This document shows positions 35,112-47,189 of a stretch of DNA of 64,000 nucleotides, piece after piece. The DNA comes from Paraescarpia echinospica (taxonomy: Eukaryota > Annelida > Polychaeta > Sabellida > Siboglinidae), in the NCBI GenBank assembly GCA_020002185.1, contig CM034531.1, positions 75,930,445-75,994,444 of the forward strand, written 5' to 3'. Within the stretch, counting starts at the first letter, position 1; each line of letters opens with the position of its first letter. The translations under genes and the position numbers were made by a program. The notes under the pieces are model-generated. The model had not been told where the DNA came from. It made no database searches and saw nothing but the letters and a program-made list of their open reading frames with translations.

Positions 35112-37181
35112 TATGCCATAACTGAGAGAGCCAGAAAATACCCAGTTCCACTGGAGTTGAAAATCCGAACCAAAATCAAAAGAAAAAACAGGTTGTGGAA
35201 AAAATATCTTCTCTCCAAAGATGCCCAAACTTATCAGGAATTTTGTCGACTCCGAAATCAGGTCAGGAGACTGACAAGAAAGGCACAGAAACTATATGAA
35301 AAAGATATCATAAATCAAATAAAACAGAATCCCAAGAAGTTTTGGCAATATGCACAGGCGAAAATGAACACAAGAATGGGAATACCGAACTTAATAAAAA
35401 GCAAAGACAAGGATGATCTGACAAAGACAGATTTGGAAAAAGCACAGGTATTGGCAAATCACTTCTCTTCCGTATTTACGAGAGAGCCAGAAGGAGACAT
35501 TCCGGAGGAGCCAATAAGATGTCATAACAAAGTTGAATCTTGCACTATCACTCCATCGATAGTGGCTTTAAAGCTAAAGAAACTAAAAATATTCAAATCA
35601 CCAGGACCTGACGGCCTACATCCTCGAGTACTAAAGGAATTGGCAGAGAGTATTAGCACTCCACTATCTACAATTTTTAACACGTCGCTTAAAACAGGCA
35701 TACTACCCAAAGACTGGAAAATAGCAAACATATCTGCAATTCACAAGAAAGGAAACAAAAATCAAGCACATAACTACCGGCCAGTCAGCCTAACGAGCAT
35801 AGTAGGAAAAATAATGGAAGGCATAGTCAGAGATACCATCACTAAACACTTGAAAGATAATGACCTGTTGAGTGACAAACAATTTGGTTTCATCAAAGGG
35901 CGGTCTACAGTTCTCCAATTACTTAAAGTACTCGATTTATGGACTGAGACACTAGATAACGGTGGATGTATTGATGTAGTATATTGTGATTTTATGAAAG
36001 CATTTGACAAAGTTCCACATCTACGACTTATAGAGAAACTCCAGAGCTATGGAATTCAAGGAAATATTCTAAGCTGGGTTGCAGCTCTGTTGGCCCACAG
36101 AAGACAACGTGTAAGGGTCAATAATTCTTTTTCAGACTGGCATGATGTCATCAGCGGCATACCACAAGGATCGGTGATTGGCCCCCTACTTTTTATTATA
36201 TTTATTAATGACTTACCGGATGTTATAAAGAACTCCGAAGTATTCCTGTTTGCGGATGATATGAAACTTTTCCGTCCAATTTACACCAATGAAGATTGCA
36301 CAAAGCTTCAACAAGATCTTACCCATGCAGAACATTGGACATACGAATCACTCTTAAAGTTCCACCCAGACAAATGCAGCCATATGAGAGTAGGATCATC
36401 AACCATAAGAAATGACAGCTACACACTGGGACCTAATGATCATATAACGCTGGCAAGTACGGATAAGGTGAAGGATATTGGCGTCACTTTTGACTCATCA
36501 CTAAACTTTGAGGCACATATGTCGGAAAAAATTAATAAAGCCAATTCAATGATGGGGATAATTCGTCGCACTTTTGATTACATGGATGAACAGTGTTTTT
36601 CTACTGTTTTTAAATCTCTCGTCCGCCCACATATTGAATATGCAAATCAAGTATGGGCTCCCTACTTAATGAAACACAATACAGCTCTTGAAAATGTTCA
36701 GCGTAGAGCAACCAAATTAATTCCAGGTTTTAAAGATCTTGAATATAATGAACGTCTACAAAGACTAAAATTACCAACTCTGTCATATCGTCGCCTCAGA
36801 GGAGACATGATTGAATTATATAAGATTTTAACAGACAAATATGATACAGCTGTGACATCAAACTTTATAACTTTGAGGGATACTGAATCATGTACGCGAG
36901 GACATCACCTAAAAATATTCAAAGGACGTTGTCGGTTAAACATAAAAAAAAATTCATTTATACACCGATGCACGGACGTATGGAACAGCCTCCCACAGTC
37001 TGTGGTAGAGGCTCCATCAGTCCAGTCCTTTGAGGGGAAATTAGACAAATTATGGAAAAACCACCCAATTAAACTCGATTACACAGCCCCACCCCTATTA
37101 TGGAACAACTCGTCAGATGCATGCGCACCATATAGTTTGACGACAAACATCAGAGCTGGCATAAGAGGCATCACAGCCTAG
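35112..37181 (+). CDS. LINE reverse transcriptase, 5'-truncated but open ORF
   Basis: About 690 codons stay open from 35,112 (just after an in-frame TGA) to the stop at 37,181. There is no certain start Met, so the copy is 5'-truncated and lacks its endonuclease. RT motifs appear in order: FKSPGPDGLHPRVLKEL; NYRPVSLTSIVGKIME; VVYCDFMKAFDKVPH (first catalytic Asp); GIPQGSVIGPLLFIIFIND; FLFADDMKLF (catalytic FADD); then the thumb and a C-terminal region with DVWNSLPQSVVEAPS. It makes cDNA by target-primed reverse transcription when full length. The CR1/Jockey group is likely. The absence of any stop over 2 kb suggests a recent insertion. It lies 200 bp left of the CACTA-like element. Confidence 0.88.
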   Translation, partial: YAITERARKYPVPLELKIRTKIKRKNRLWKKYLLSKDAQTYQEFCRLRNQVRRLTRKAQKLYEKDIINQIKQNPKKFWQYAQAKMNTRMGIPNLIKSKDKDDLTKTDLEKAQVLANHFSSVFTREPEGDIPEEPIRCHNKVESCTITPSIVALKLKKLKIFKSPGPDGLHPRVLKELAESISTPLSTIFNTSLKTGILPKDWKIANISAIHKKGNKNQAHNYRPVSLTSIVGKIMEGIVRDTITKHLKDNDLLSDKQFGFIKGRSTVLQLLKVLDLWTETLDNGGCIDVVYCDFMKAFDKVPHLRLIEKLQSYGIQGNILSWVAALLAHRRQRVRVNNSFSDWHDVISGIPQGSVIGPLLFIIFINDLPDVIKNSEVFLFADDMKLFRPIYTNEDCTKLQQDLTHAEHWTYESLLKFHPDKCSHMRVGSSTIRNDSYTLGPNDHITLASTDKVKDIGVTFDSSLNFEAHMSEKINKANSMMGIIRRTFDYMDEQCFSTVFKSLVRPHIEYANQVWAPYLMKHNTALENVQRRATKLIPGFKDLEYNERLQRLKLPTLSYRRLRGDMIELYKILTDKYDTAVTSNFITLRDTESCTRGHHLKIFKGRCRLNIKKNSFIHRCTDVWNSLPQSVVEAPSVQSFEGKLDKLWKNHPIKLDYTAPPLLWNNSSDACAPYSLTTNIRAGIRGITA

Positions 37182-37380
37182 AAGCCAGAAGAGGACCTGT
37201 AAGAACCTGTAAGTTACTATAACGTATTCACCAGTGTAAGATTAGTGGCCACCCACATAGCACATCACGCTAAATTTTAACTGTTTTGAGATCCCACCTA
37301 TTGACATTGTAGCACTTCGCAACGATGGTCTGTACACCCCCATAAAAGTACTCTCGTATTGAGAACAACTTCAGCTATAT

Positions 37381-37520
37381 CCCAGCAAACATGGCAGTAT
37401 TGGGCCAATGCTGGCATGGTAGTGGCGAGTACCGTTTGTACTGTCAACGGTACAGCCGGTACATTGGACAGTCCATGGTGAAAGTGAATGTAATGGCCCG
37501 GCACTGGCCCAATACAGGCA
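37381..37520 (+). repeat. left terminus and subterminal repeats of the CACTA-like element
   Basis: Terminal repeat 37,381-37,411. Subterminal motifs ttgggccaatgctggca and cactggcccaatacagg follow within 130 bp in both orientations. They are likely binding sites for the element-encoded accessory protein. Confidence 0.7.
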
Positions 37521-38096
37521 AGTTTTCAACATTGTTCCATAAGATGGCGCACGTGTAGCTTTTTGTAGAGCCACCTATGGAATGCAATTTTACCGCCAAA
37601 TTTAGAGTGAATCCGCAGAGGATTACTGGATTAAGCTAGTTTGATGTGTTTGAATCTTTTTGATGTGCGATGTTGACTTGTCTGTGGAAGATTTGAAATT
37701 GGAATTTTGTCAGGTAAGTTGTACTGATTAGTAAAAGTGAATAGCATACATTATGATATGATACTTGTGAATACACAGAATTGTATAATTGTACCTAAAT
37801 TAATGTTTTAATTGAGAAATAACATTTAAACTGACATAGGCTATAGCTAGCCTGGGTGATAATTGATTTTATTGAAGCAGTCTGCATAACTAGCAAACGA
37901 TAGACCCTGCATCAAACTGGTCTGGCTACATTATTATTATTAATTATTAGCCTAATAGATAACTAGCCTTTTAATTGAAATATTGTTTGGCATACAAAAT
38001 ACATGATTTAATTCAGTCATTCTTGAACAGAAGTGGTATTTCAATTATTTTTCTTTCAGGTTTATTGGATATATAAGTTGGCAGTCCAATTAAAGC

Positions 38097-40173
38097 ATGT
38101 CGTATTGGACAAAACGTCGACAAATTCTAGCAGGAGTTGAGAAACATATGCAAAATATTGCAAACAATGATGAGAATAATGAAATGACAGGCATTGCACA
38201 GCGTGACGTGGGATGTAGTCAAGGATCAGAAGTAGGACACAGGGTGGTAGATGTAGAAGGAGATAGTCATCATATTCATAGTGATGTGGATGGGGGCCAT
38301 CCTCAAGACAATGATGTTTCAGTCGGTGAAAGTGAAGAAGAATTTATGGAGAATGACAATGTCTACTCCGATGATCCAAACTCTTCACCATCTTCATCTG
38401 ATGGTGAAAATGATGATGAACATGATCAAAATGGTCTTTATTCTTTGTTGGCTAGATGGGCAATAACAAATGGGATTACCCACATTGCTCTAGGAGAATT
38501 GTTGGGTGTTCTTATACGTTTCCATTCTGATCTACCTAAAGACCCCAGAACACTTTTGTCAACAACAAAAGTTGATGGCATTAAACCAATAGCTGGTGGT
38601 TTGTACTACCATTTTGGAATTGCAGTGGCAATCAAGTATGCACTTGCTCTTGATCCCAAGCTGAAAAACTGTGACACTATACAGCTGCAGTTAAATATTG
38701 ATGGGCTTCCATTGTTCAAGAGCAGCAATGTACAATTTTTGCCAATATTGGGGCGATTGGCACAGTCAAGCAACACAGAACCATTTGCAGTAGGATTGTT
38801 CTCTGGGAAGTCGGAGCCGTGTCATCCGGATGAGTTTTTACAGGATTTTGTGGAAGAAATGGCTGATCTTCAAACAAACGGTTTGAATTTCAATGGTCAA
38901 CTGTTCAACGTAGCCATTTCCAATTTTGTGTGTGATGCTCCAGCACGTGCTTACATCAAATCTGTCAAGTCCCATTCTGGTTATTCAGGTTGCGATAAAT
39001 GTACACAGGCTGGAGAGTACAAGGGAAAGATGTCTTTTCCAGAAACTAATGCCCCATTGCGCACAGACATTGCATTTGATGAAATGGTCAATGAGGATCA
39101 CCATGTACGGCAATGTGCACTGAGACAGCTATCACCACCACTGGGCATGGTTTCACAGTTCACAATAGATTACATGCATTTAGTCTGCCTTGGTGTGATG
39201 AAGCTTCTCCTCTTACTGTGGATGAAGGGTCCTCTCCATTGTCGTTTAGGGGGTCAGGCAAAACAATTCATTTCAGAATGTCTTTTGTCTATGCGTAACC
39301 ACATTCCAAAGGACTTTGCTAGAAAGCCCAGGGCTCTTGCTGAAACTGATAGATGGAAGGCTACTGAATTTAGGCTTTTTCTGCTATATACCGGCCCAAT
39401 TGCTTTGAAAGACAAAATAGCTAAAGAATTGTATGATAACTTTCTGTTACTATCAGTTGCCATCCACCTGCTAGCAAATCCTGCTTCAGCATGTAGTGTG
39501 ACTTTATGTGACTATGCTCATAGTCTGTTAGTTCTTTTCAATGAACACTTTTCGCAGCTTTATGGACCAGACAAAGTGACATACAATGTTCATGACTTAG
39601 TTCATTTAGCAGAAGACGTAAAAGTTCATGGTAATCTTGACCAGTTTTCTGCATTTCCATTTGAAAATTTTCTTGAACAGCTAAAAAAAATGGTCAGAAA
39701 GCCAAACTTTGTGCTCCAGCAGGTGATTATGAGAATAGCGGAGACGTCCAAATTACCTGCTGTTTTTTATGATCACCCAGGCTTATTTGTTCCCAGTTTG
39801 AAAAAAAACCACACGTGGCCCACTCCCAACAGGAAATATGTATTTTCCATGTTCCCAATATGGGAAAACACAATTAAAGGATTTTACTATTGCAGCTGAA
39901 GTACCTAACCATTATGTTAAAATTGGTTCAAAGGTTGCTCTTGTACAGAATATTCTCCAGTGTGACACAGGGATTTATGTTGTCTACAAACTGTTCCTCT
40001 CACACAAAGCCTTCTTCACTTATCCTTTAGATTCAGAAAAGCTGGACATTCATATTGTAGAAAATGTGAGTGAAGTACTCTATGTCATTAATGTTGAATT
40101 TATCAAGGGAAAATATATGTTACTACCATTTGGAAGAGTGCACATTGCAATGCCTGTCATTCATACTGTTTGA
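38097..40173 (+). CDS. Tnp2-like transposase of the CACTA-like element
   Basis: A 600-aa ORF runs 38,097-39,899. It has a Lys/Arg N-terminus, an acidic Asp/Glu/Ser stretch (about residues 70-110), and then the transposase core. The core shows LNIDGLPLFKSSN with QFLPILGRL (first catalytic region), SGYSGCDKC (a Cys pair), and FTIDYMHLVCLGVMKLLLLLW, the D-x-MH-x-x-x-LG motif typical of Transposase_21-type proteins. The expected C-terminal segment (IAAEVPNHYVKIGSK, YMLLPFGRVHIAMP) is in another frame at 39,838-40,173, so one frameshift lies at about 39,840-39,890. Only the 38,097-39,899 part is strictly open. It is followed within 90 bp by the second gene. Confidence 0.75.
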
Positions 40174-40258
40174 TTTCTCATAACTGTGATTTTTCTGAAT
40201 TGCCTTACTAATTTATCCAATGTAAATTCATTAAAAAATATTTTTGTTGGTCTCCAGC

Positions 40259-43200
40259 ATGTATGTTGTGGTGGTCTTTGATGAGCACAATGAAGTTGAC
40301 GTTGTGTCATCAAACTGGCTTATTAACAAAACTAAGACGTACTGGCCTCCATTCAAATCATCACAAGCGATCAACAAAGCCGTGCGAAAAAGAGTCACCC
40401 CGGATCCTGAACAATGGAAAGTCTTTGAGATGCGAGTGCTCTGTGCTTGTTGTAAGGAAACATTATTTCCCCCAACATTTTGTATACATGGGTGTATTTA
40501 ATTAGTTGTGTACATTATATTTCAGATAATCTCCTTCTACACTGCATTGATAACATGGCTGAAATATACAATAAATGTATTTAATAGACAGTGTATTAAA
40601 TTATAGAAACAAATAATAAATTGATTGCATAATATGGTTTTAATTGCATCTAATTACATCGTGACTCGCATTACGGCTGCATGGGGCACCTGATTATTGA
40701 TGTTGGATGGGTGAATTTTGTGAATTCTACACGTATTGTTTGAATTTTTACATAATGCAGTGTGCAAATATTGAAAAAAAATTCCAAAAAGTTTATGTTA
40801 TGTCCCACCATAAAAAATAATTAGGAAATTCAATAACAATATTTTAAGACCATTTTCCATGTTTTCATGAAATTGCCCTTCCCAATAAGTAAACTAATTG
40901 GCAACAGCATGCCACAAAATCTTGTTAAATTAATGACAGTTTGGCAAAGTTAAATTTGGCTAACTATTTTTCTTATCACTTTCACATTGATAATATAGCT
41001 ATAGAAATATTTGACTGCTTTATTCTATCATATTGACATTATTGTGATAAAATATACATGAAAAATATTTTAACCCAGTTTAGCCCAAAATGGAGGTTTA
41101 GTGTCGGGTGGGAGTCTTACATTCTTAAAAAGGTTAGGGATTATGTTTATATCCTAAACAAATACATCTGATTTCTGATCCTTGCCCATGACTACTCTTG
41201 TGATGTCTTCATATTATATTGTAGTGAGCTATGGTGAGGGGGCGACAAAAGGCACGTAAAGGTGAATTTACATCTGATGTCCAAACAGAAGAAGAAGAAG
41301 ATCAAAGCAAAAGGTCAAAGAGGTGTGTTAATAATTGTTGGATTAACATCAGCTGTAGCAAGTCTAGACTATTAAGTTAGTTATATTAGACAAACGGAGT
41401 AGTTGGTACGCAGTCTGCAGAAATATTTAATAGTGGTTAGTTTGTCCAAAAATAGCTCAGTTGAGCTAATGTTATGCAATTCCACATGTGAATAAAGCTT
41501 CTTGTATCTTGTAGTTAAAACTACCCATGACAGTTACATAATTGCACAGTCATCAACCAGGGTTGGGGTTTAACCCGGGCTAAACTGGTTTTGCCCAGCC
41601 CAGTGGGTTAAACCAGGTTTTTAATAGTTTAACCCGGGTTAAGCCTAGGTTAAATTAGGCTTTACTCTATCGGAGTTCAGTTCAGACCATAATCCTTTTA
41701 TGTATTTAAACCAGCCCAGAAAGTCCAAAATAAAAGGCCTTTTTATTAGTGTGCCATTAATTACTAGCTGAGTCTTCTGAAGATGTGCAGTGATTCCAGT
41801 CAGACAATCTACCTTAGTACAGTGTGGTGTCAGCTTGCAGGTTATGGAACAGGAGGGTATAGAGCCTTGCAGACTGGTAAGTGGTAATCTACCCTTTGTG
41901 TTCACTGCCAATAACTGGATTCATCATCAATCCTCCAAACATACCTGAGCCACCACATATTCATGGTCAAGTTGATTAGCTCAACTCACAGACTAAGACA
42001 ATACACAACACTGAATGACAGTGTCCAGAGTGAGGCCTAAGCAGTGTCTTCCAATTGCTAAATAGATCAATTAACCCTGCCCCCCAGTCCCAAGTGGGTG
42101 ACATTGTGCACAGGTGTTCATTAATCCTTAGTGAATGTACTTTGTGTGCTTTATTCTTTCATATTGTGACAAAATGTGGCTAAAAATAGCTTAACCTGGG
42201 TTTAACCCAGTTTAGCCCAAAATGGAGATTTAGCCCAACCCGAGTTAAACCAGGGTTTAACCCGGGGCACGTTAACTTGCAAACGTTATCATCAACATCT
42301 GTTTCAACAACATTATGCATTAACCCTAAACTCCTATAAATCTTTATGAAGCAACATCATATGTTTGTATAGAAAAAGGTGTCTTGATATGATATGGTAT
42401 TCAACAACAGATTTCTTGTTTGTCCTAGATACACACAGAAGCCAGCTCATCTGCAAGATGACAGTGAAGATGACGATGTTGATGATGAATGCGAATCATT
42501 AGTCAGAAATCGGAAAAAGGTTGAAGTGGAAAGGCATGTCATGCTAGACTGCAATGGGCACCCACGCCACCAACAGTTCCTGGTATTTATCTTCCTGGAA
42601 TGATTACCTTCCTTTCTGTGTGAATGCCTGACCAATATATTATATTGTATCTTGTAATATATTGGTCAATGGTCATACTTCGTAATACTGTGTAATCTTA
42701 GACACACATGTTGCAATGAATTCCATCAGACCAGTTTAATAACATCCATTTATGACACATTTGTGTTATTCAGGTGCTAATCAACGTCTTTATAATTCGA
42801 ATCACCTTGTAAATCACTGGTTTGCCCATGTGATTCTGGTACTATAATATAAAGTGCTGCTATGTGCTTGTTATTAATTGTCAAGTATCCCAGGCTGGTG
42901 TGTTGTTTGTTTGTATCTTTGTAAATACACACTTCATGTTTTCAGATTTGACAGATGAGAGGATTCCAATGTGGTGGACCACACCAAGTACTCCACCAAG
43001 TTGGAGGACACCTTCATCCGCGTTGGGATCAACAGTGTTATCGCCATCATCAACCAGACAGTTTACAGGTAATTATTCCAATCCTGACATATGGCCACAA
43101 TACAAGATATGAACATCTATATCCTTTATCTTTACCATCTTTACAGCTTTAGCCCTGACACAAATATGTAGGTGTATAAAGAGTGCAAAAGCCTTGTTTT

Positions 43201-45227
43201 TGCAAGTTTAAAAACGAAATAAGATTAGATTTATTGCCATGTGTTATCATTGCAGTCAATACAATAAAACATTGGAAAGTGTTACGATGCTGGGTCGGAC
43301 AAGTACATATTCGTGACAATTCTCTCACGCACAAAAATGCATTAAAATATACTAGTAATAAAATGAAAAAATTAATTTTCATGCACAGTAAATGCTATCT
43401 TAAAATAAACTCTTGACTATATTAGCCATCTCAATACATGTTTTCTATTATGTGTACTAGTCAAGGTGCATAGTATTTTTTAAATACTCTACATGTTGTA
43501 TTTATTTTTGGCAGCTTTTGAGAGGGAGATGCTGTCAGGTATGACAGCCATTCAACTGACACAGGATGGCGTGGTGCAAGAGCTGGCCACTCTGCGGAAG
43601 CAGATAAAAACACTGCATAGTGGAGACGTTAAAGAGCTGCCAGAGGACATAGATTTCCCACTGCCAAGTGTAAACAAGGTCGAGGAGCTGGAGGTCAGGC
43701 TGCTCGACAAGAACGTCAAAAACCTGGTGGTGAGTATTTGTATGATCATGTTTGTGGTTTAGTCTTATTTTTGCATCGTTACATAATTCTTTCTAAGGGA
43801 AAATAATGAAAACTTCTAATTGATCTCTTAATATCTTCATCTCAAGTGTTTTAAATGTCGTAATAAAACCTGCAATATATTTGTATTCATTTTATAGTTT
43901 CCTTGTATGTTCTATGTGTAGGCATTACAAATTTTACATTTCCCAAAAGTGAATAACATCCACCATTTTCAGGCCATTTCTAGATCCTCTCGAACATTTT
44001 CCCCCATCATCTTTAACCTTTCTAAACACATTTGTGTTGTCCACAAATTTAAGTGTTTTGCTTGTTAGTGTTATTCCATAAATATTGTGTGGGGTGTGTT
44101 ATTTTTATATGATGTGCAGTGGGGGACTGCTATTATCACTACTCATACAATTAAATTAGAAAAAATTAATATGGATGGTGCTTCCAGCCCCCCGTACATT
44201 TATTTCTGGAATAGCTCTTATGTCATCATCTAAGTCATTGATATATGTAATATTATTAAGAATAGTATATGTATTTGATCCTCCACTCAAAACTGATTTC
44301 CGATTCGAAACTTCCCCTCTGCTACCCAGTACTAACATGTTTCTATCCAGCTGATTATGCAGTCCCTATACCATGGGCTTTCATTAACATTTTGGTGTGT
44401 GCTGTATGTTTGCAGACCCATGACTTGGCCTCTATTGGCGGTGGCAACGTCAGAGAAAATGTGCGGCGTGTGATGTCGCATGTGCTACACCATGCAGTTG
44501 CCATTCAGTACAACCGGGCAGGCAAAATTGGCTGGAAAAGCCAAACAGAAGAAACTAAAAAGGCATTTGGCAGTCTGCTGTTGAGCAGTGTCATTACACG
44601 TGTGTACCAGTATAGCTACTTCATCCTTTTATATCTACTTGCTTACAGTACAAACTAAGGATTAATAATGATTATGGATTAGTTAATATGAGAGACGTCT
44701 TTTCAAATAATAATTTTTTATGGCCCCTAAATCCTCAGGGACTTGAGCTCAAAGAGTGGGGACCACTGAGGATTTACCATAATTTCTTTGGCATATTATA
44801 TACAGAAAATTATGGTAGGATGGGATTGCAATGTAGAAAAAATGTGTTGAGTTATTTACTATTTGCAGAAGGTACCTAGTTTCAGATGGTTTTAAAGTGA
44901 TGGGGAGTCTATTCCTGAGTTTGTGCAAAACTACAGTTAAAGCCTGCCCAGGTTGAGCTTAATTTTGGGAACAAAAAGATGTTATGAGATCAAACTGGAA
45001 AATAAATGATTGTTTAGGAAGTGCACTAATGTTTTAGATAAAACTATATATGTATATATATATGTGTGTGTGTTTCAGGAGCCATTATGAGGAATCCTTT
45101 CATTCAAGGGATCAATGAGTTGACTGTACAGAAAAAGATCATGCTGTGGCTGAGGAACGCAGGAGACTGGCATGGCGGGAGGAAGCGTCGTGCACAGGAC
45201 AGGCATGATCATGCCAATGATGTATAA
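40259..45227 (+). CDS. spliced accessory gene of the CACTA-like element, DUF4806-like
   Basis: Phase-consistent exons: 40,259-about 40,452 (MYVVVVFDEHNEVDVV, YWPPFKSS); 41,229-41,322 (basic and acidic, QKARKGEFTSD); 42,429-42,582 (acidic, QDDSEDDDVDDE); 42,946-43,068; 43,515-43,729 (coiled-coil-like ELATLRKQIKTL, then DFPLPSVNKVEELEVRLLD); 44,416-44,599 (SIGGGNVRENVRRVMSHVLHH); and 45,079-45,227 (LTVQKKIMLWLRNAGDWHGGRKRR, stop). All junctions have AG/GT borders. The last three exons together have the layout of DUF4806: FPL start, two helices with vRRvM, a basic tail. Such proteins often accompany animal Tnp2-type transposases, so a role in binding the element's ends is likely. The acceptor at 41,229 and the reading of exon 42,946 are the least certain points. 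Confidence 0.65.
41563..42268. mobile_element. palindrome-bounded MITE-like insertion in an intron
   Basis: Both ends are dense in ttaacccggg(t/c)taaa / ggtttaacccgg words in opposite orientations (about 41,563-41,655 and 42,180-42,268), bracketing about 500 bp without coding potential. A related ttaacccagtttagcccaaaatgga word also sits at 41,068. It lies in an intron of the DUF4806-like gene. Confidence 0.5.
42628..42668. repeat. perfect 13-bp hairpin
   Basis: gaccaatatatta and taatatattggtc are exact reverse complements around a roughly 14-nt loop, in an intron of the CACTA-like element. Confidence 0.7.
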
Positions 45228-45427
45228 TTATTTTTATATGAATAAAACTGTTCATGTTTTGTTTCATATCCTGGCTTTTGTTGCTATCTCATACAGATAT
45301 TCTACTATACATATCAATGTTAGGCCACAAATATTCCTATATTTGACCAGTCCAGTTTACCAGTATACAATAGTGTACTGGGCCATTAGTGTTCCAATAT
45401 TATGTCAGCATATGATGCTAGTAATGG

Positions 45428-45717
45428 CACATTAACGTGCCAATGTACTGTGCCAGTACCGGGTCAATGCTGGACCAATACTGCTTCAGCATTGGGTCAG
45501 TTCAGCAAGCCAGTACTGGGCCAGTATTATGCCAGTACCGCCTGCCAGTACTGGACCAATGCACTGTAGCAGTACTGGGCCAGTACACCATGCCAGTATT
45601 GGCCCAGTTAACAGCCTCTGTGCAGAGCATATATTGGGCCAGTGCTGGATTAGGTTATCGGCCAGTACCACATCAACCGGCGGTAGGTATTGGCCCAGTA
45701 CTGTTATGTTAGCTGGG
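45428..45717 (+). repeat. right subterminal repeats and terminus of the CACTA-like element
   Basis: More than ten copies of (t/g)gccagta(c/t)(t/c)ggg(c)cagta in mixed orientation, then the terminal repeat 45,687-45,717. The density is the hallmark of CACTA subterminal regions. Confidence 0.75.
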
Positions 45718-45719
45718 AT

Positions 45720-46385
45720 GTTATGTCATAATATATCTCATGTGGAAACACCAACACCAGCTGTCCATGTTTATGTACGTCTACAGTAATTTTTAATAGG
45801 ATTAAAGATTGACGGGGGCGGGTGCACGTGGGCCGTAACTCCGAGGGTAGTCGTAACGGGTAGTCGATCGGGGTTCAAGTCCACCTAGGGTCTTAGGCTT
45901 ATTGCGTCGCAACTCATGAAGAATCTTTCTTAAGAAGTTAGATTGACAAGTATTGTTATCACAAACATGTGAATGATATTACAGTTGATAATGAACCAAG
46001 CGCGTCCTTGACCAGAGGTACTATTATTTGTTATTAGTAACACTTTCAACAATTCATGTTTAACATCTTATGACTGACATAATAATACTCCACTGATTTG
46101 AATTTGGAAAAAATCAGCAAATTCTTAGATTAATCATTATTATACAGTAAATTACAATATAATCAACGTGATTTTCCTGTCTATCATTGTATTCATAGCA
46201 ATTCGCACATACTGGCACGTGCAAACCCATTACTCTATTTATGCGCATGTGGACATACAACACAGCATAATTAGCTTTGAACATTTGTTTGTCGACAATT
46301 CTAACAGCTTTATCTGCAAGGTTTTTCTTTTTTCCACATTCATCAACAATTCCTTCCGACTTAATCAACTATAGTGTATGTCATA
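45720..46385. other. no gene seen
   Basis: Contains a gggttcaagtcc word near 45,872 resembling a tRNA box B, without a credible box A or cloverleaf. Confidence 0.45.
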
Positions 46386-46426
46386 ATTTTGCAAAATGTG
46401 GGCACCCTGCCCACATTTTGCAAAAT
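46386..46426. repeat. perfect hairpin, 18-bp arms, 5-nt loop
   Basis: 46,386-46,403 and 46,409-46,426 are exact reverse complements (attttgcaaaatgtgggc on the left arm). Such a short loop would make a very stable stem in RNA or an extruded cruciform in DNA. Confidence 0.85.
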
Positions 46427-46615
46427 CACATGTCATAAGCAAAATCATGTTTTACAACAAAATTGTTCAAGATCAAATGAAAAATGGAAGTCAAATGTCA
46501 TTCAGCTGTGGATTACAACTCGGAAAAAGAGTGGCATGTTTACAAAGCTGAGGTTAACGCTACTGTGTATCCAATGATAAACCCGTGCAGATTCAAAGGA
46601 ATCGGTTACATTCAT

Positions 46616-46742
46616 AGTTTTGAAAATAAGTTACCTTTCCGAGTCCTATGTTGCTCTGAAAGGAGCTTTTGTGGAGACGTCGAAAGCTCCGTTCAGAGCA
46701 ACATTAGACTCGGAAAGATAACTTGCCATATTTTTAAAACCT
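46616..46742. repeat. long imperfect hairpin, about 41-bp core arms
   Basis: 46,628-46,668 pairs with 46,684-46,724 with about four mismatches and a 15-nt loop. Pairing resumes in the flanking gttttgaaaata / tatttttaaaac after a 4-base bulge. It is MITE-like or precursor-RNA-like. The small ORF across it is incidental. Confidence 0.75.
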
Positions 46743-47189
46743 CTGCAGTTCTTACTCCAGAAGGGGTGACATCACACACTACACGAAGCAGAACTATTAC
46801 TCCATAAAGTTGAAAGTGCTTCTAAACTTACTGGATCCAAGCAACATCAAGAACATGCACATAAATGCAGGTACACATCTTTATCTATACACTTTAGTTG
46901 GGTGTCAAATAGAAAAATAGCAGATGTTAAATACCTCGGTTCCTACAATAACTCTCAACATGACATTCTGTGTAGAAAAGCCCAGGCTTGGGCAGCAATT
47001 CCGGATAATGTATGGCGATCGTCAATTTGCAGACATTCCAAACTAAACAGTTTTAGAACCACTGTTGAACCGATCCGTGTGTGTGTGCGTGTGTGTGTAT
47101 GGCTGTGAGAGTCACGACACCTATCAATATACTGCAAAAATGCCCAAAATTAACATCATTAAAATTTGTCAAGACTTTCCAAAAGATAA

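Larger units (their letters stand above)
37381..45717 (+). mobile_element. CACTA/EnSpm-like DNA transposon with two genes
   Basis: An 8.3-kb element. The left end begins CCCAGCAAACATGG and the right end finishes with its near reverse complement; about 26 of the terminal 31 bases match. An AT dinucleotide flanks both ends (37,379-37,380 and 45,718-45,719) and could be a 2-bp target duplication. Just inside each end are many gggccagta / tgg(c)ccagta subterminal repeats, as CACTA elements have. Inside are a Tnp2-like transposase ORF and a spliced second gene with a DUF4806-like end, both in plus orientation. The termini are not the textbook CACTA letters, so the superfamily assignment rests on the transposase. 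Confidence 0.75.

Noticed and set aside
45815..45895. Possible tRNA gene
   Set aside because: Only a box-B-like gggttcaagtcc; no box A and no cloverleaf could be drawn.
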